A stretch of 12,834 bases of DNA from Dehalococcoidales bacterium (lineage in GTDB: Bacteria > Chloroflexota > Dehalococcoidia > Dehalococcoidales > UBA2162). The stretch covers positions 1,008,316-1,021,149 of the forward strand of contig CP070800.1 in NCBI GenBank assembly GCA_020343555.1, in the 5' to 3' direction. Below the pieces are notes generated by a model. It worked only from the letters and a program-made list of their open reading frames with translations, was not told the origin of the DNA and did no database searches. Shown here piece after piece: positions 6,692 to 12,834 of this stretch. Each line of letters starts with the position of its first letter. Positions within the stretch are counted from its first letter, which is position 1. A program made the position numbers and the translations under genes.

Positions 6692-9600
6692 ATGTTTAGC
6701 CACCTTCACGTTCATACCGAGTACAGTCTGCTTGACGGGATGTGCCGTATCGACCAGCTTGTCAAACAGGCAAAAGAGATGGGTATGGACAGCCTGGCGA
6801 TCACCGACCACGGGGTGATGTACGGTGCCGTACAGTTCTACAATGCAGCCGTGGAAGCAGGCATCAAACCCATCATCGGCTGCGAGACCTACGTAGCCCT
6901 GGAAAGTCGCACCAGCCGAGCCAGCGCCGACAAGCAGAGCTACCACCTCGTACTACTGGCTAAAAACCTCACCGGTTACCGTAACCTTATCCAGCTTATA
7001 ACGAAAGCCAACCTTGAAGGATTCTATTACAGGCCTCGTATCGATAAGGAACTGCTGGCGGAATACAGCCAAGGTCTTATCGGACTGTCAGCCTGCCTTG
7101 GTGGCGAACTCCCCTCACTGATTGCACAGAATCGGATAGAGGAAGCGAAGCAGTCTGCAAAATGGTATAAAGATAATCTTGAAGATTTCTACCTTGAGAT
7201 CCAGCGACAGCCCGTTGCCGAACTTGAGCGTATCAACCAGGAACTGATCGCCATCGGCAGGGAAATGGATATCCCGCTGATAGCTACCAATGATGTTCAT
7301 TACATCAACCAGGAAGATGCTTCAGCTCACGACATCCTTCTGTGTATAGGTACCAACACGACTATCCATGACGAAAAACGAATGAAGATGGAAGGCGACT
7401 TCCTTTATTTAAAAAGTCCGGAAGAAATGGCAGAGATGTACCAGGATATTCCGCAAGCACTGGAGAATACCGAACACATTGCTGATATGTGCAATCTTGA
7501 ACTCGAGTTCGACCGCCTACTCCTTCCTGAGATAGAAATCCCGGAAGGGAAAACTCCCGATCAGTACTTGGCTGACCTGTGTGAAGAAGGTTTGAAAGAG
7601 TACTACCCCGATCCCTCATCCGAGATTAGAGAACGGCTGGATCACGAATTAGCGGTTATTGAACAGACCCGTTTTGCAAATTACATCCTGGTTGTCTGGG
7701 ACATTATATCATTTGTCCGGGAAAACGGCATTCTATTCGGAGTACGAGGAAGCGCCGCTTCAAGCATCGTACTTCGCTGCCTTGGAATCACCGAACTGGA
7801 CCCCCTTGAAATGGACCTGGTCTTCGAACGATTCCTCAACGAAGAACGTATCGAGATGCCCGATATCGACCTTGACTTCCAGGATGACCGCCGTGAAGAG
7901 GTAATCGCCTACGTAACCCGGAAATACGGGCAGGACCATGTCGCTCAGATAATCACCTTCGGTACCCTCGGAGCGCGCGCCGCACTCAGGGATGTCGGCA
8001 GAGCACTCGGTATGCCGTATGCCGAAGTGGATAGGGTAGCCAAGCTTGTCCCGTTCGCTCCACACATGACGCTCCAGAGGGCAATGGAAGAAAACGGCGA
8101 ACTTAAAAGTATCTATCTCCAGGATAAGATTGTCCATGAACTGATTGATTCGGCACGACGGCTCGAAGGCACAGCCCGTCATGCCAGCACGCACGCCGCC
8201 GGTGTAGTTATCGCAAGAGAACCTCTTACCGGATATGTCCCGCTGCAGAGGGCCAGCCGGGCCGAAGATGACTCCACGGTCATGACCCAGTACAGCATGG
8301 ATGAGATCGCCCAGATAGGTCTGCTGAAAATGGATTTCCTCGGACTGGCTAACCTTTCAATACTGGGTAAAGCAATAGAAACCATAAAAGAAAGCCAGGA
8401 TATCAACATCGACCTGAACAATATCCCCAAGGATGATCCGAAAGCATTCGAGCTTATTGCTTCCGGTGAGACCGCCGGTATATTCCAGTTGGAAGGTACC
8501 GGAATGAAAAAGACAGGGATGCAGTTAAAACCGAACACTTTCAGTGACATAGCTGTAATCGTCGCCCTCTTCCGACCTGGACCGATGGCTCATATCCCTA
8601 CCTATATCAGGGCCAAACACGGTAAAGAAGAAATTCGATACCCGCATCCGGCTCTTGCCGACATCCTCAAGGAAACCTACGGAGTTCTCGTCTACCAGGA
8701 ACAGGTACTCTTCATCGTTCAAGCCGTAGCCGATTACACTCTCGGGAAAGCCGATGTGTTCCGCAAGGCAATGGGCAAGAAGATTGCCGAGAAAATGCGA
8801 CAGGAAAAGAAGAATTTCATGGATGGAGCCGTGAATAAAGGCTTTTCCGAGAAAGAAGCCGAAGATATATTCGCCCTTATCGAACCCTTTTCCGGCTACG
8901 CGTTTAATAAAGCCCACGCCTTCAGCTACGCCCTTATCGCCTACCAGACCGCCTACCTGAAAGCAAACTACCCGGTGGAATATATATGCGCCTTCCTCAC
9001 GTCGAATGCCGGGCAGACAGAAAAAGTTATTAACGCGGTAGCAGAATGCCGCAGATTGAAAATTGAACTCAAGCCACCCGATGTCCAGTACAGTAAAGAC
9101 CGCTTTTCCATCGAACAGGATGAATCCGGTACTCCGGTAATAAGATTCGGATTGACGAGTATTAAAAATGTCGGCCTGGGCGCTATAGAGTCTATTGTTT
9201 CCGAGAGAGAAGAGAACGGATTGTTCAAGTCCATCGAGGAGTTCTGTCGTCGTTGCGACCTTCATGGAATCAACCGCAGGACGATGGAAAGCCTGGTCAA
9301 GGTTGGGGCGTTCGATTCGCTGGGAGAGAGAGGTACGCTGCTTCACAATATCAACGATATACTGTCGCTTGCCCAAAAAGAGCAGCGTCTCAGGGAAACT
9401 GGTCAGACCACCATGTTCGATATGTTCGGCGACACGGCATCGATGCCGCTGCCCGACCTTGAAATGGAGTATGTAGGAGTAAGTGACCGGGAAATGGCAG
9501 CCTGGGAAAAGGAACTGATGGGAGTGCCTTTCTCTAGAAAGCTGGTAGACCCGAAACAGTACGATCCCGACGCAACTTACTGTGCTGAGATAGACACTGA

Positions 9601-10207
9601 GATGGACGGCGAGAATATAACCATTATTGGCGAAATATCCAGCATCACCCATCTCATTACCCGTAAGGATTCCAAGCCTTTCGTGAAAGCAATGGTGGAA
9701 GATGTCAGTGGTGGGATCGAAATAGCAGTATGGCCGCGAGATTATGAAAATACCCGTGATCTATGGCAGGAAGGAAACTTTCTCAGGATCGGTGTCAAGG
9801 TAAGGTTAAGAAATGAAGAAATCCAACTCAGTGCAAACGATGCCGACTACTTCCAGATGACCGCTATCGAAAACAAAATAGTCGACTCGGATACTACAGT
9901 AGCCGAGACTCATGAATCCGTAGAAATACCTGAAGAGGAAATCGTTCCTGCTGCCTGTAAAATCGTGATCGACATCAAACCTACTGAAGACGCTGAGGGT
10001 GATACCAATAAGTTGAACAGGATCAGGGATATTGTTGAAGATTATACAGGCGAGGACGAAGTAATTCTCCGTCTTGAGAACGGCACCAAGATAGATGTCG
10101 TAAAACTTCCGCAGACCACAGGATATTGCGACGATTTATTCCGCCAGTTGACTGAAGTCATCGGTGAAGAGGGAGTCAGAATCGAAACGGGAGTTTCGAG
10201 TTCTTGA
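6692..10207 (+). CDS. dnaE: DNA polymerase III alpha subunit (DnaE1 type)
   Basis: This 1171-residue protein is the replicative polymerase that copies the chromosome and is tied to the sliding clamp. Order of domains: PHP (about 1-210), palm/thumb/fingers (about 280-810), HhH region (to about 890), clamp-binding motif, OB fold (about 975-1055) and a C-terminal domain. The catalytic aspartates are D391 and D393 in PDIDLDF and D548 in KMDFLGL. The clamp-binding site is Q905-TTMF909. The PHP domain keeps all nine metal ligands I expect for an active proofreading exonuclease: H6, H8, D15, H40, E65, H85, C135, D201 and H203. Length is normal and there is no intein. The ATG has a GGGAAG site (6683-6688). 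It is a single gene with its own promoter; the end is 12 bases before a repeat. Confidence 0.97.
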   Translation: MFSHLHVHTEYSLLDGMCRIDQLVKQAKEMGMDSLAITDHGVMYGAVQFYNAAVEAGIKPIIGCETYVALESRTSRASADKQSYHLVLLAKNLTGYRNLIQLITKANLEGFYYRPRIDKELLAEYSQGLIGLSACLGGELPSLIAQNRIEEAKQSAKWYKDNLEDFYLEIQRQPVAELERINQELIAIGREMDIPLIATNDVHYINQEDASAHDILLCIGTNTTIHDEKRMKMEGDFLYLKSPEEMAEMYQDIPQALENTEHIADMCNLELEFDRLLLPEIEIPEGKTPDQYLADLCEEGLKEYYPDPSSEIRERLDHELAVIEQTRFANYILVVWDIISFVRENGILFGVRGSAASSIVLRCLGITELDPLEMDLVFERFLNEERIEMPDIDLDFQDDRREEVIAYVTRKYGQDHVAQIITFGTLGARAALRDVGRALGMPYAEVDRVAKLVPFAPHMTLQRAMEENGELKSIYLQDKIVHELIDSARRLEGTARHASTHAAGVVIAREPLTGYVPLQRASRAEDDSTVMTQYSMDEIAQIGLLKMDFLGLANLSILGKAIETIKESQDINIDLNNIPKDDPKAFELIASGETAGIFQLEGTGMKKTGMQLKPNTFSDIAVIVALFRPGPMAHIPTYIRAKHGKEEIRYPHPALADILKETYGVLVYQEQVLFIVQAVADYTLGKADVFRKAMGKKIAEKMRQEKKNFMDGAVNKGFSEKEAEDIFALIEPFSGYAFNKAHAFSYALIAYQTAYLKANYPVEYICAFLTSNAGQTEKVINAVAECRRLKIELKPPDVQYSKDRFSIEQDESGTPVIRFGLTSIKNVGLGAIESIVSEREENGLFKSIEEFCRRCDLHGINRRTMESLVKVGAFDSLGERGTLLHNINDILSLAQKEQRLRETGQTTMFDMFGDTASMPLPDLEMEYVGVSDREMAAWEKELMGVPFSRKLVDPKQYDPDATYCAEIDTEMDGENITIIGEISSITHLITRKDSKPFVKAMVEDVSGGIEIAVWPRDYENTRDLWQEGNFLRIGVKVRLRNEEIQLSANDADYFQMTAIENKIVDSDTTVAETHESVEIPEEEIVPAACKIVIDIKPTEDAEGDTNKLNRIRDIVEDYTGEDEVILRLENGTKIDVVKLPQTTGYCDDLFRQLTEVIGEEGVRIETGVSSS

Positions 10208-10218
10208 CCACATAATGC

Positions 10219-10260
10219 GTCATTGCGAGTTTCGCCGTCCACAGGCGAACCGTGGTAATC
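10219..10260 (+). repeat. 42-base intergenic repeat, copy 1
   Basis: It differs from the copy at 11253-11294 at three of 42 positions and has the same orientation. The centre is a hairpin, TTCGCC (10231-10236) and GGCGAA (10244-10249) with a 7-base loop. The ends, ATTGC and GTAAT, can also pair weakly. It begins with GTCATTGCGAG, a start that I recall from widespread intergenic repeats in Dehalococcoidia and deltaproteobacteria. It lies between the convergent dnaE and QueG-like genes; no T-tract follows, so it is not a standard terminator. Confidence 0.8.
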
Positions 10261-10325
10261 CCAAAAATATAAATTCACCCAACCGGGCAGTGATTAATTC
10301 GGTGTGCAATACGACTTCACTCACC

Positions 10326-11036
10326 CTACCTAGCTGATTTATCCAGATACTTCTGTGTCCACGGACAGGCAGCGATGCACATCCCACAGATATTGTCGGT
10401 TATCCCCTCTCGTTCACGCTGCAATCTCTGCGCGACTTCACGACATTTGAATGGATCGTATAACTGGTCGCGTGACATTCCCGCTTCCCACTGTAGACCA
10501 GTGACAGCATTTCCGGGACAGATATCGACACAGGTATGACAGTCCCCGCAATCGGAGGTATCCTTCGGGGTACCTGCAGGCAATTCGGCATTGGTAAGAA
10601 CGCTGGTGATCCGAACCGCCGAACCATATTCAGCCATTATCAACAGGGCGCATTTCCCGATCCAGCCAAGACCGGCACGGGTAGCGACAGTCTTATGAGG
10701 AAGTTTTGTAGAGAGTGTATCCCAGTCTATATCCGTGTTGGTGGCGGAAAACCAGTTCGCCCGGTATCCCTGTTCTTCGAGAAAGCTGGCTGCTTTTTCA
10801 GCCAGTAAACCCAGCAGTTCATTGGCTCTCCGATATTCCAGGAGATATTCTAAGTCCGGACCATTTATTATCTTCCTGATAATTTCCGGATCCAACGCAA
10901 CAGCAATGGTAATACCATAAGGGAAATCACTCCGCACATCAGCCGGGAGACTTCGCAGATCGGCAAATCCAATTATATCAGCGCCCTGTGATTTCAGATA
11001 AGTCCGTATTTCATCTGCCAGCAAGTACTTATCCAT
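10326..11036 (-). CDS. QueG-like double [4Fe-4S] cluster protein
   Basis: This 236-residue cytoplasmic protein resembles epoxyqueuosine reductase QueG but is much shorter than the usual 350-390 residues. It keeps the cofactor-loop motif HKTVATRAGLGWIGK (114-128) and all eight cluster cysteines: C163, C166, C169, C173, C198, C217, C220 and C224, ending in the CPW motif, which gives two [4Fe-4S] clusters. It lacks the YGxDYH-type block expected near residue 65 and the C-terminal HEAT-like region. It is therefore probably an electron-transfer or corrinoid-linked relative rather than a true tRNA-modifying QueG; that is inference, and automatic pipelines may still call it QueG. The ATG is preceded by AAGGA (11041-11045). 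It stands alone between two 42-base repeats, convergent with dnaE. Confidence 0.85.
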   Translation of the reverse strand: MDKYLLADEIRTYLKSQGADIIGFADLRSLPADVRSDFPYGITIAVALDPEIIRKIINGPDLEYLLEYRRANELLGLLAEKAASFLEEQGYRANWFSATNTDIDWDTLSTKLPHKTVATRAGLGWIGKCALLIMAEYGSAVRITSVLTNAELPAGTPKDTSDCGDCHTCVDICPGNAVTGLQWEAGMSRDQLYDPFKCREVAQRLQREREGITDNICGMCIAACPWTQKYLDKSAR

Positions 11037-11070
11037 TTTATCCTTAACAATATAGCTTAATATTCAGGTA

Positions 11071-11079
11071 AGTATAACA
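11071..11079 (-). promoter_or_regulatory. Extended -10 promoter of the QueG-like gene
   Basis: On the minus strand TG-T-TATACT forms an extended -10 element, about 35 bases before the ATG at 11036. No good -35 is visible, as is common for extended -10 promoters. The hairpin at 11095-11114 lies where a -35 would be. Confidence 0.45.
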
Positions 11080-11094
11080 TATCCGAATTTGTGG

Positions 11095-11114
11095 ATTCCC
11101 GCCTACGCGGGAAT
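11095..11114. repeat. Short perfect palindrome (ATTCCCGC / GCGGGAAT)
   Basis: An 8-bp perfect stem ATTCCCGC (11095-11102) and GCGGGAAT (11107-11114) encloses the tetraloop CTAC. This is a common intergenic repeat form. Partial relatives occur at 11197-11206 and 11218-11227, which both read CGTCATTCCC. Confidence 0.75.
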
Positions 11115-11160
11115 GGCAATCCGTCCTTACTGTCAATGCGGGTTACACCGCCTACCCGTC

Positions 11161-11189
11161 GTTCGTCCTGAGCTTGTCGAAGGATGAAC
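11161..11189. repeat. Palindromic repeat with GTTCGTCCT / AGGATGAAC arms
   Basis: The 9-base arms GTTCGTCCT (11161-11169) and AGGATGAAC (11181-11189) pair with one G-T wobble around an 11-base centre, GAGCTTGTCGA. I recognise the sequence type as a widespread intergenic repeat of many bacterial genomes; that recognition is from memory. Confidence 0.7.
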
Positions 11190-11252
11190 CCACTTCCGTC
11201 ATTCCCACATATCTTTTCGTCATTCCCGCGAGGGGAAAATCCACTCCTTGCT

Positions 11253-11294
11253 GTCATTGCGAGTTTCGCCGTCAACAGGCGAATCGTGGCAATC
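11253..11294 (+). repeat. 42-base intergenic repeat, copy 2
   Basis: This is the second copy of the repeat at 10219-10260, with three differences and the same orientation. Its ends, ATTGC and GCAAT, pair perfectly here, and the central TTCGCC/GGCGAA hairpin is kept. The two copies lie 1034 bases apart and enclose the whole QueG-like gene and its promoter. Confidence 0.8.
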
Positions 11295-11463
11295 TATATA
11301 AATCTAATAGATTACTTCTTCATCCATTTCCAGTAGATCGTAATAATAGGGTGTGCTATTGATAACCATTTAACCCAGATTTCCTTCCCTCGACCCCTTG
11401 CCTACTCTGGCAACCGCTTAATGTCCTTAAAAATGAATCTTTGACTGTTCTGAATTCTATTTT
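11295..11463. other. Gene-free stretch without recognisable features
   Basis: This is part of the 589-base gap between the QueG-like gene and the EamA gene. I see no credible coding frame with a ribosome binding site, no RNA gene and no clear repeat in this piece. The rest of the gap is covered by the repeat entries on either side. Confidence 0.5.
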
Positions 11464-11502
11464 CGAGCGTCTCCCTTTCCACATGGAGAGGGAGACAGCT
11501 CG
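11464..11502. repeat. Long hairpin related to the 3615-3708 repeat
   Basis: CGAGC (11464-11468) pairs with GCTCG (11498-11502), then GTCTCCCTTTCC (11469-11480) pairs with GGAGAGGGAGAC (11485-11496) through one G-T pair, with a single bulged A at 11497 and an ACAT loop. The inner part has the same CTCTCCC/GGGAGAG character as the repeat behind rlmB. No T-tract follows, and it ends about 120 bases before the EamA gene. Confidence 0.7.
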
Positions 11503-11609
11503 TAACAGAGGGAGAGGTTAAAATAAGACATTAATATCAGTGTATGTTCATGGAAATTCATCCGGAACAGACATCCTCTGGATTCTGGAATTCACCCCGG
11601 AATTAAGTG

Positions 11610-11615
11610 TATAGT
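11610..11615 (+). promoter_or_regulatory. Possible -10 element of the EamA gene
   Basis: TATAGT (five of six to consensus) ends 10 bases before the ATG at 11626. No convincing -35 is present and no Shine-Dalgarno precedes the ATG, so the mRNA could be nearly leaderless. Confidence 0.3.
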
Positions 11616-11625
11616 ATGGTCAATC

Positions 11626-12495
11626 ATGAAACGGCAGTATACAGTCCTGGCAATAGGTGTTATTTCCGTATCATTCGCCGCGGTTTTCATCCGGCTGGCC
11701 GATGCTCCACCACTGGTGATCGCAGCCTGGCGGATGTGCCTGGCAGCCCTGATTCTGGCACCGTTTGCAGTGAAGTTTGCCGGCAATGAACTGCGGCAAA
11801 TATCAGGCAGGAACCTTGCCATGATGCTGCTCGCCGGAGGATTCCTGGCACTTCACTTCGGTCTCTGGATAACATCGCTCAGTTACACATCAGTAGCTAC
11901 CTCTGTAGTGCTTGTTACCGCCACTCCTATATTCGTTGCAGTCACTTCCTACCTCCTGTTCAGGGAAAAACTGACCATCAGGATAGTCACGGGAATAATG
12001 ATATCCATCGGAGGTTCGGTGCTGATCGGCTACGGTAACTTGAGTATCGGGACAGACCAGTTGCTTGGAGCAGGGCTGGCACTGACAGGAGCACTTGCCG
12101 TAGCCGGATACCTGCTGATCGGTCGCAGGCTGCGTAGAACCACAGGAATCCTGAGTTATGCTTTCGTTACCTACAGTTCGGCGGGAGTCCTTCTCCTGAT
12201 AACTACGATGGCTTCGGGATACAGTCTGTCCGGATATTCAGGTGATACCTACCTGATGTTCGTCCTTCTGGCTCTGATACCGCAGATACTTGGACATTCT
12301 TCGCTTAACTGGTCTCTCAAGTTTATGCCGGCAACGATGGTTACGATCGCCGTCCTCGGTGAACCGATTATAGCTACTATACTGGCTTTCTTCATTCTGA
12401 ACGAAGCACCGACCCTCAATGAGATCATCGGCGGTATTTTAATCCTGGGAGGGATATTTATCGCTTTCAGGAGCAACAGGATGGCTGCAATATAA
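11626..12495 (+). CDS. EamA-family (DMT superfamily) transporter
   Basis: This 289-residue protein has about ten hydrophobic helices arranged as two EamA repeats (about 5-137 and 148-284), the normal layout and length for drug/metabolite transporters. The first repeat contains the usual AAWRM segment after helix 1-2 and a run ending LLFREKLT; the second contains LGEPIIATILAFFILNEAPT, the typical helix 9-10 region with conserved E-P and NE. These proteins sit in the cytoplasmic membrane and export or import amino acids, nucleobases or other small molecules; the substrate cannot be predicted. The ATG at 11626 is the first in frame after a -10-like element; there is no clear ribosome binding site. 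It stands between a repeat-rich gap and radC, on the same strand as radC but with a separate promoter between them. Confidence 0.92.
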   Translation: MKRQYTVLAIGVISVSFAAVFIRLADAPPLVIAAWRMCLAALILAPFAVKFAGNELRQISGRNLAMMLLAGGFLALHFGLWITSLSYTSVATSVVLVTATPIFVAVTSYLLFREKLTIRIVTGIMISIGGSVLIGYGNLSIGTDQLLGAGLALTGALAVAGYLLIGRRLRRTTGILSYAFVTYSSAGVLLLITTMASGYSLSGYSGDTYLMFVLLALIPQILGHSSLNWSLKFMPATMVTIAVLGEPIIATILAFFILNEAPTLNEIIGGILILGGIFIAFRSNRMAAI

Positions 12496-12511
12496 AATTT
12501 ACCTCTTTTCC

Positions 12512-12540
12512 GAGACATTTTCTCATTATCATGGTAGAAT
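12512..12540 (+). promoter_or_regulatory. Sigma70-type promoter of radC
   Basis: GAGACA (12512-12517) and TAGAAT (12535-12540) are exactly 17 bases apart, with four of six and five of six matches to consensus. Transcription should begin near 12547, only about three bases before the ATG at 12550, and no Shine-Dalgarno is present. Confidence 0.5.
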
Positions 12541-12549
12541 ACATCAGTA

Positions 12550-12834
12550 ATGAATGATAATGTAACCATCAAAAATGAGAAAGCCGGGCATAGAAAAAGG
12601 CTCAGGGAAAAATTCATAAAGTCGGGCATCGCCGGTTTCCACGACTACGAGATCATAGAACTGATACTGAGCCTGGGAACACCGCAACGCGACTGCAAAC
12701 AGCAAGCTAAAGAAGCTATCAGCAGATTCAAAACCTTGAGAGGGGTCCTGGAAGCTCCGTCTGAAGAGTTACAAAAAATCAGCGGGATAGGACCACATAA
12801 CTCCTTCGGTATCAAGCTTGTCCAGGAAGTTGCC
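12550..12834 (+). CDS. radC: RadC-family (JAB/UPF0758) protein, N-terminal part (cut by window end)
   Basis: The first 95 codons are visible and the frame is open at the window end. The N-terminal UPF0758/HhH domain is clear: GHRKRLREKF at 13-22, DYEIIELIL at 32-40, RDCKQQAKEAI at 47-57, and the hairpin LQKISGIGPHN at 74-84. The C-terminal JAB metalloprotease-like domain with its HxH motif should lie beyond the window. RadC was once linked to DNA repair, but the original E. coli mutation mapped elsewhere, and its real role is unknown. The ATG at 12550 is the first in this frame and sits just after a promoter; the ATG at 12554 is in another frame and soon stops. Confidence 0.9.
   Translation, partial: MNDNVTIKNEKAGHRKRLREKFIKSGIAGFHDYEIIELILSLGTPQRDCKQQAKEAISRFKTLRGVLEAPSEELQKISGIGPHNSFGIKLVQEVA

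Noticed and set aside
8525..9652. Long 375-codon open frame on the minus strand
   Set aside because: It lies fully inside dnaE, which has clear catalytic and domain motifs on the plus strand. The frame has no ribosome binding site or recognisable domain and is a shadow of the dnaE codon pattern.
10219..11294. CRISPR array or attachment-site pair
   Set aside because: There are only two copies 1034 bases apart with a hairpin core, no regular spacers and no integrase or cas gene nearby.
11057..11362. Small open frames on both strands of the repeat-rich gap
   Set aside because: They are made mostly of palindromic repeat sequence, have no ribosome binding site and resemble no protein family.

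Overview
This reads as an ordinary stretch of bacterial chromosome, about 45-50% G+C by eye, from an environmental anaerobe-like lineage. The family set fits Chloroflexota, and I lean to Dehalococcoidia: a DnaE1-type polymerase with an intact PHP domain, a DUF1461 membrane protein, a DUF763 protein, a short QueG-like iron-sulfur protein, and intergenic spaces full of small palindromic repeats. That placement is inference from gene families and repeat style; the window contains no rRNA or other phylogenetic marker that I could compare.

Layout from left to right. (1) Positions 1-1272 hold the 3' end of a TPR-rich protein cut by the window edge. (2) 1391-3519 is a compact plus-strand operon: promoter, FmdB-type zinc ribbon, DUF763 protein of unknown function, and the rRNA 2'-O-methyltransferase RlmB, with gaps of 12 and 1 bases. 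It ends in a double-hairpin palindromic repeat whose second hairpin is followed by a T-tract. (3) On the minus strand, a DUF1461 membrane protein (5268-4576) is followed by a GIN/DUF2807 lipoprotein (4521-3727), a likely two-gene cell-envelope unit. (4) Divergent from these, a CYTH-like protein and a small P-loop kinase-like protein overlap by 14 bases (5368-6538). (5) dnaE, the replicative polymerase III alpha subunit, fills 6692-10207. (6) A minus-strand QueG-like double [4Fe-4S] protein (11036-10326) lies between two direct copies of a 42-base repeat. (7) A 589-base gene-free stretch (11037-11625) carries four or more short palindromic repeat families. (8) An EamA/DMT transporter (11626-12495) and the 5' part of radC (12550 to the window end) close the window.

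The clearest functional links are the fmdB-DUF763-rlmB operon (RNA/DNA-handling context for an uncharacterised HhH-containing protein), the DUF1461-lipoprotein envelope pair, and the overlapping CYTH-like/P-loop pair, which looks like a small nucleotide- or phosphate-handling module. I found no phage, transposase, CRISPR array, toxin-antitoxin, tRNA or rRNA. Nothing here is a clear new defence or mobile system. The best leads are the DUF763 operon, the CYTH/P-loop pair, and the repeat-flanked iron-sulfur gene.
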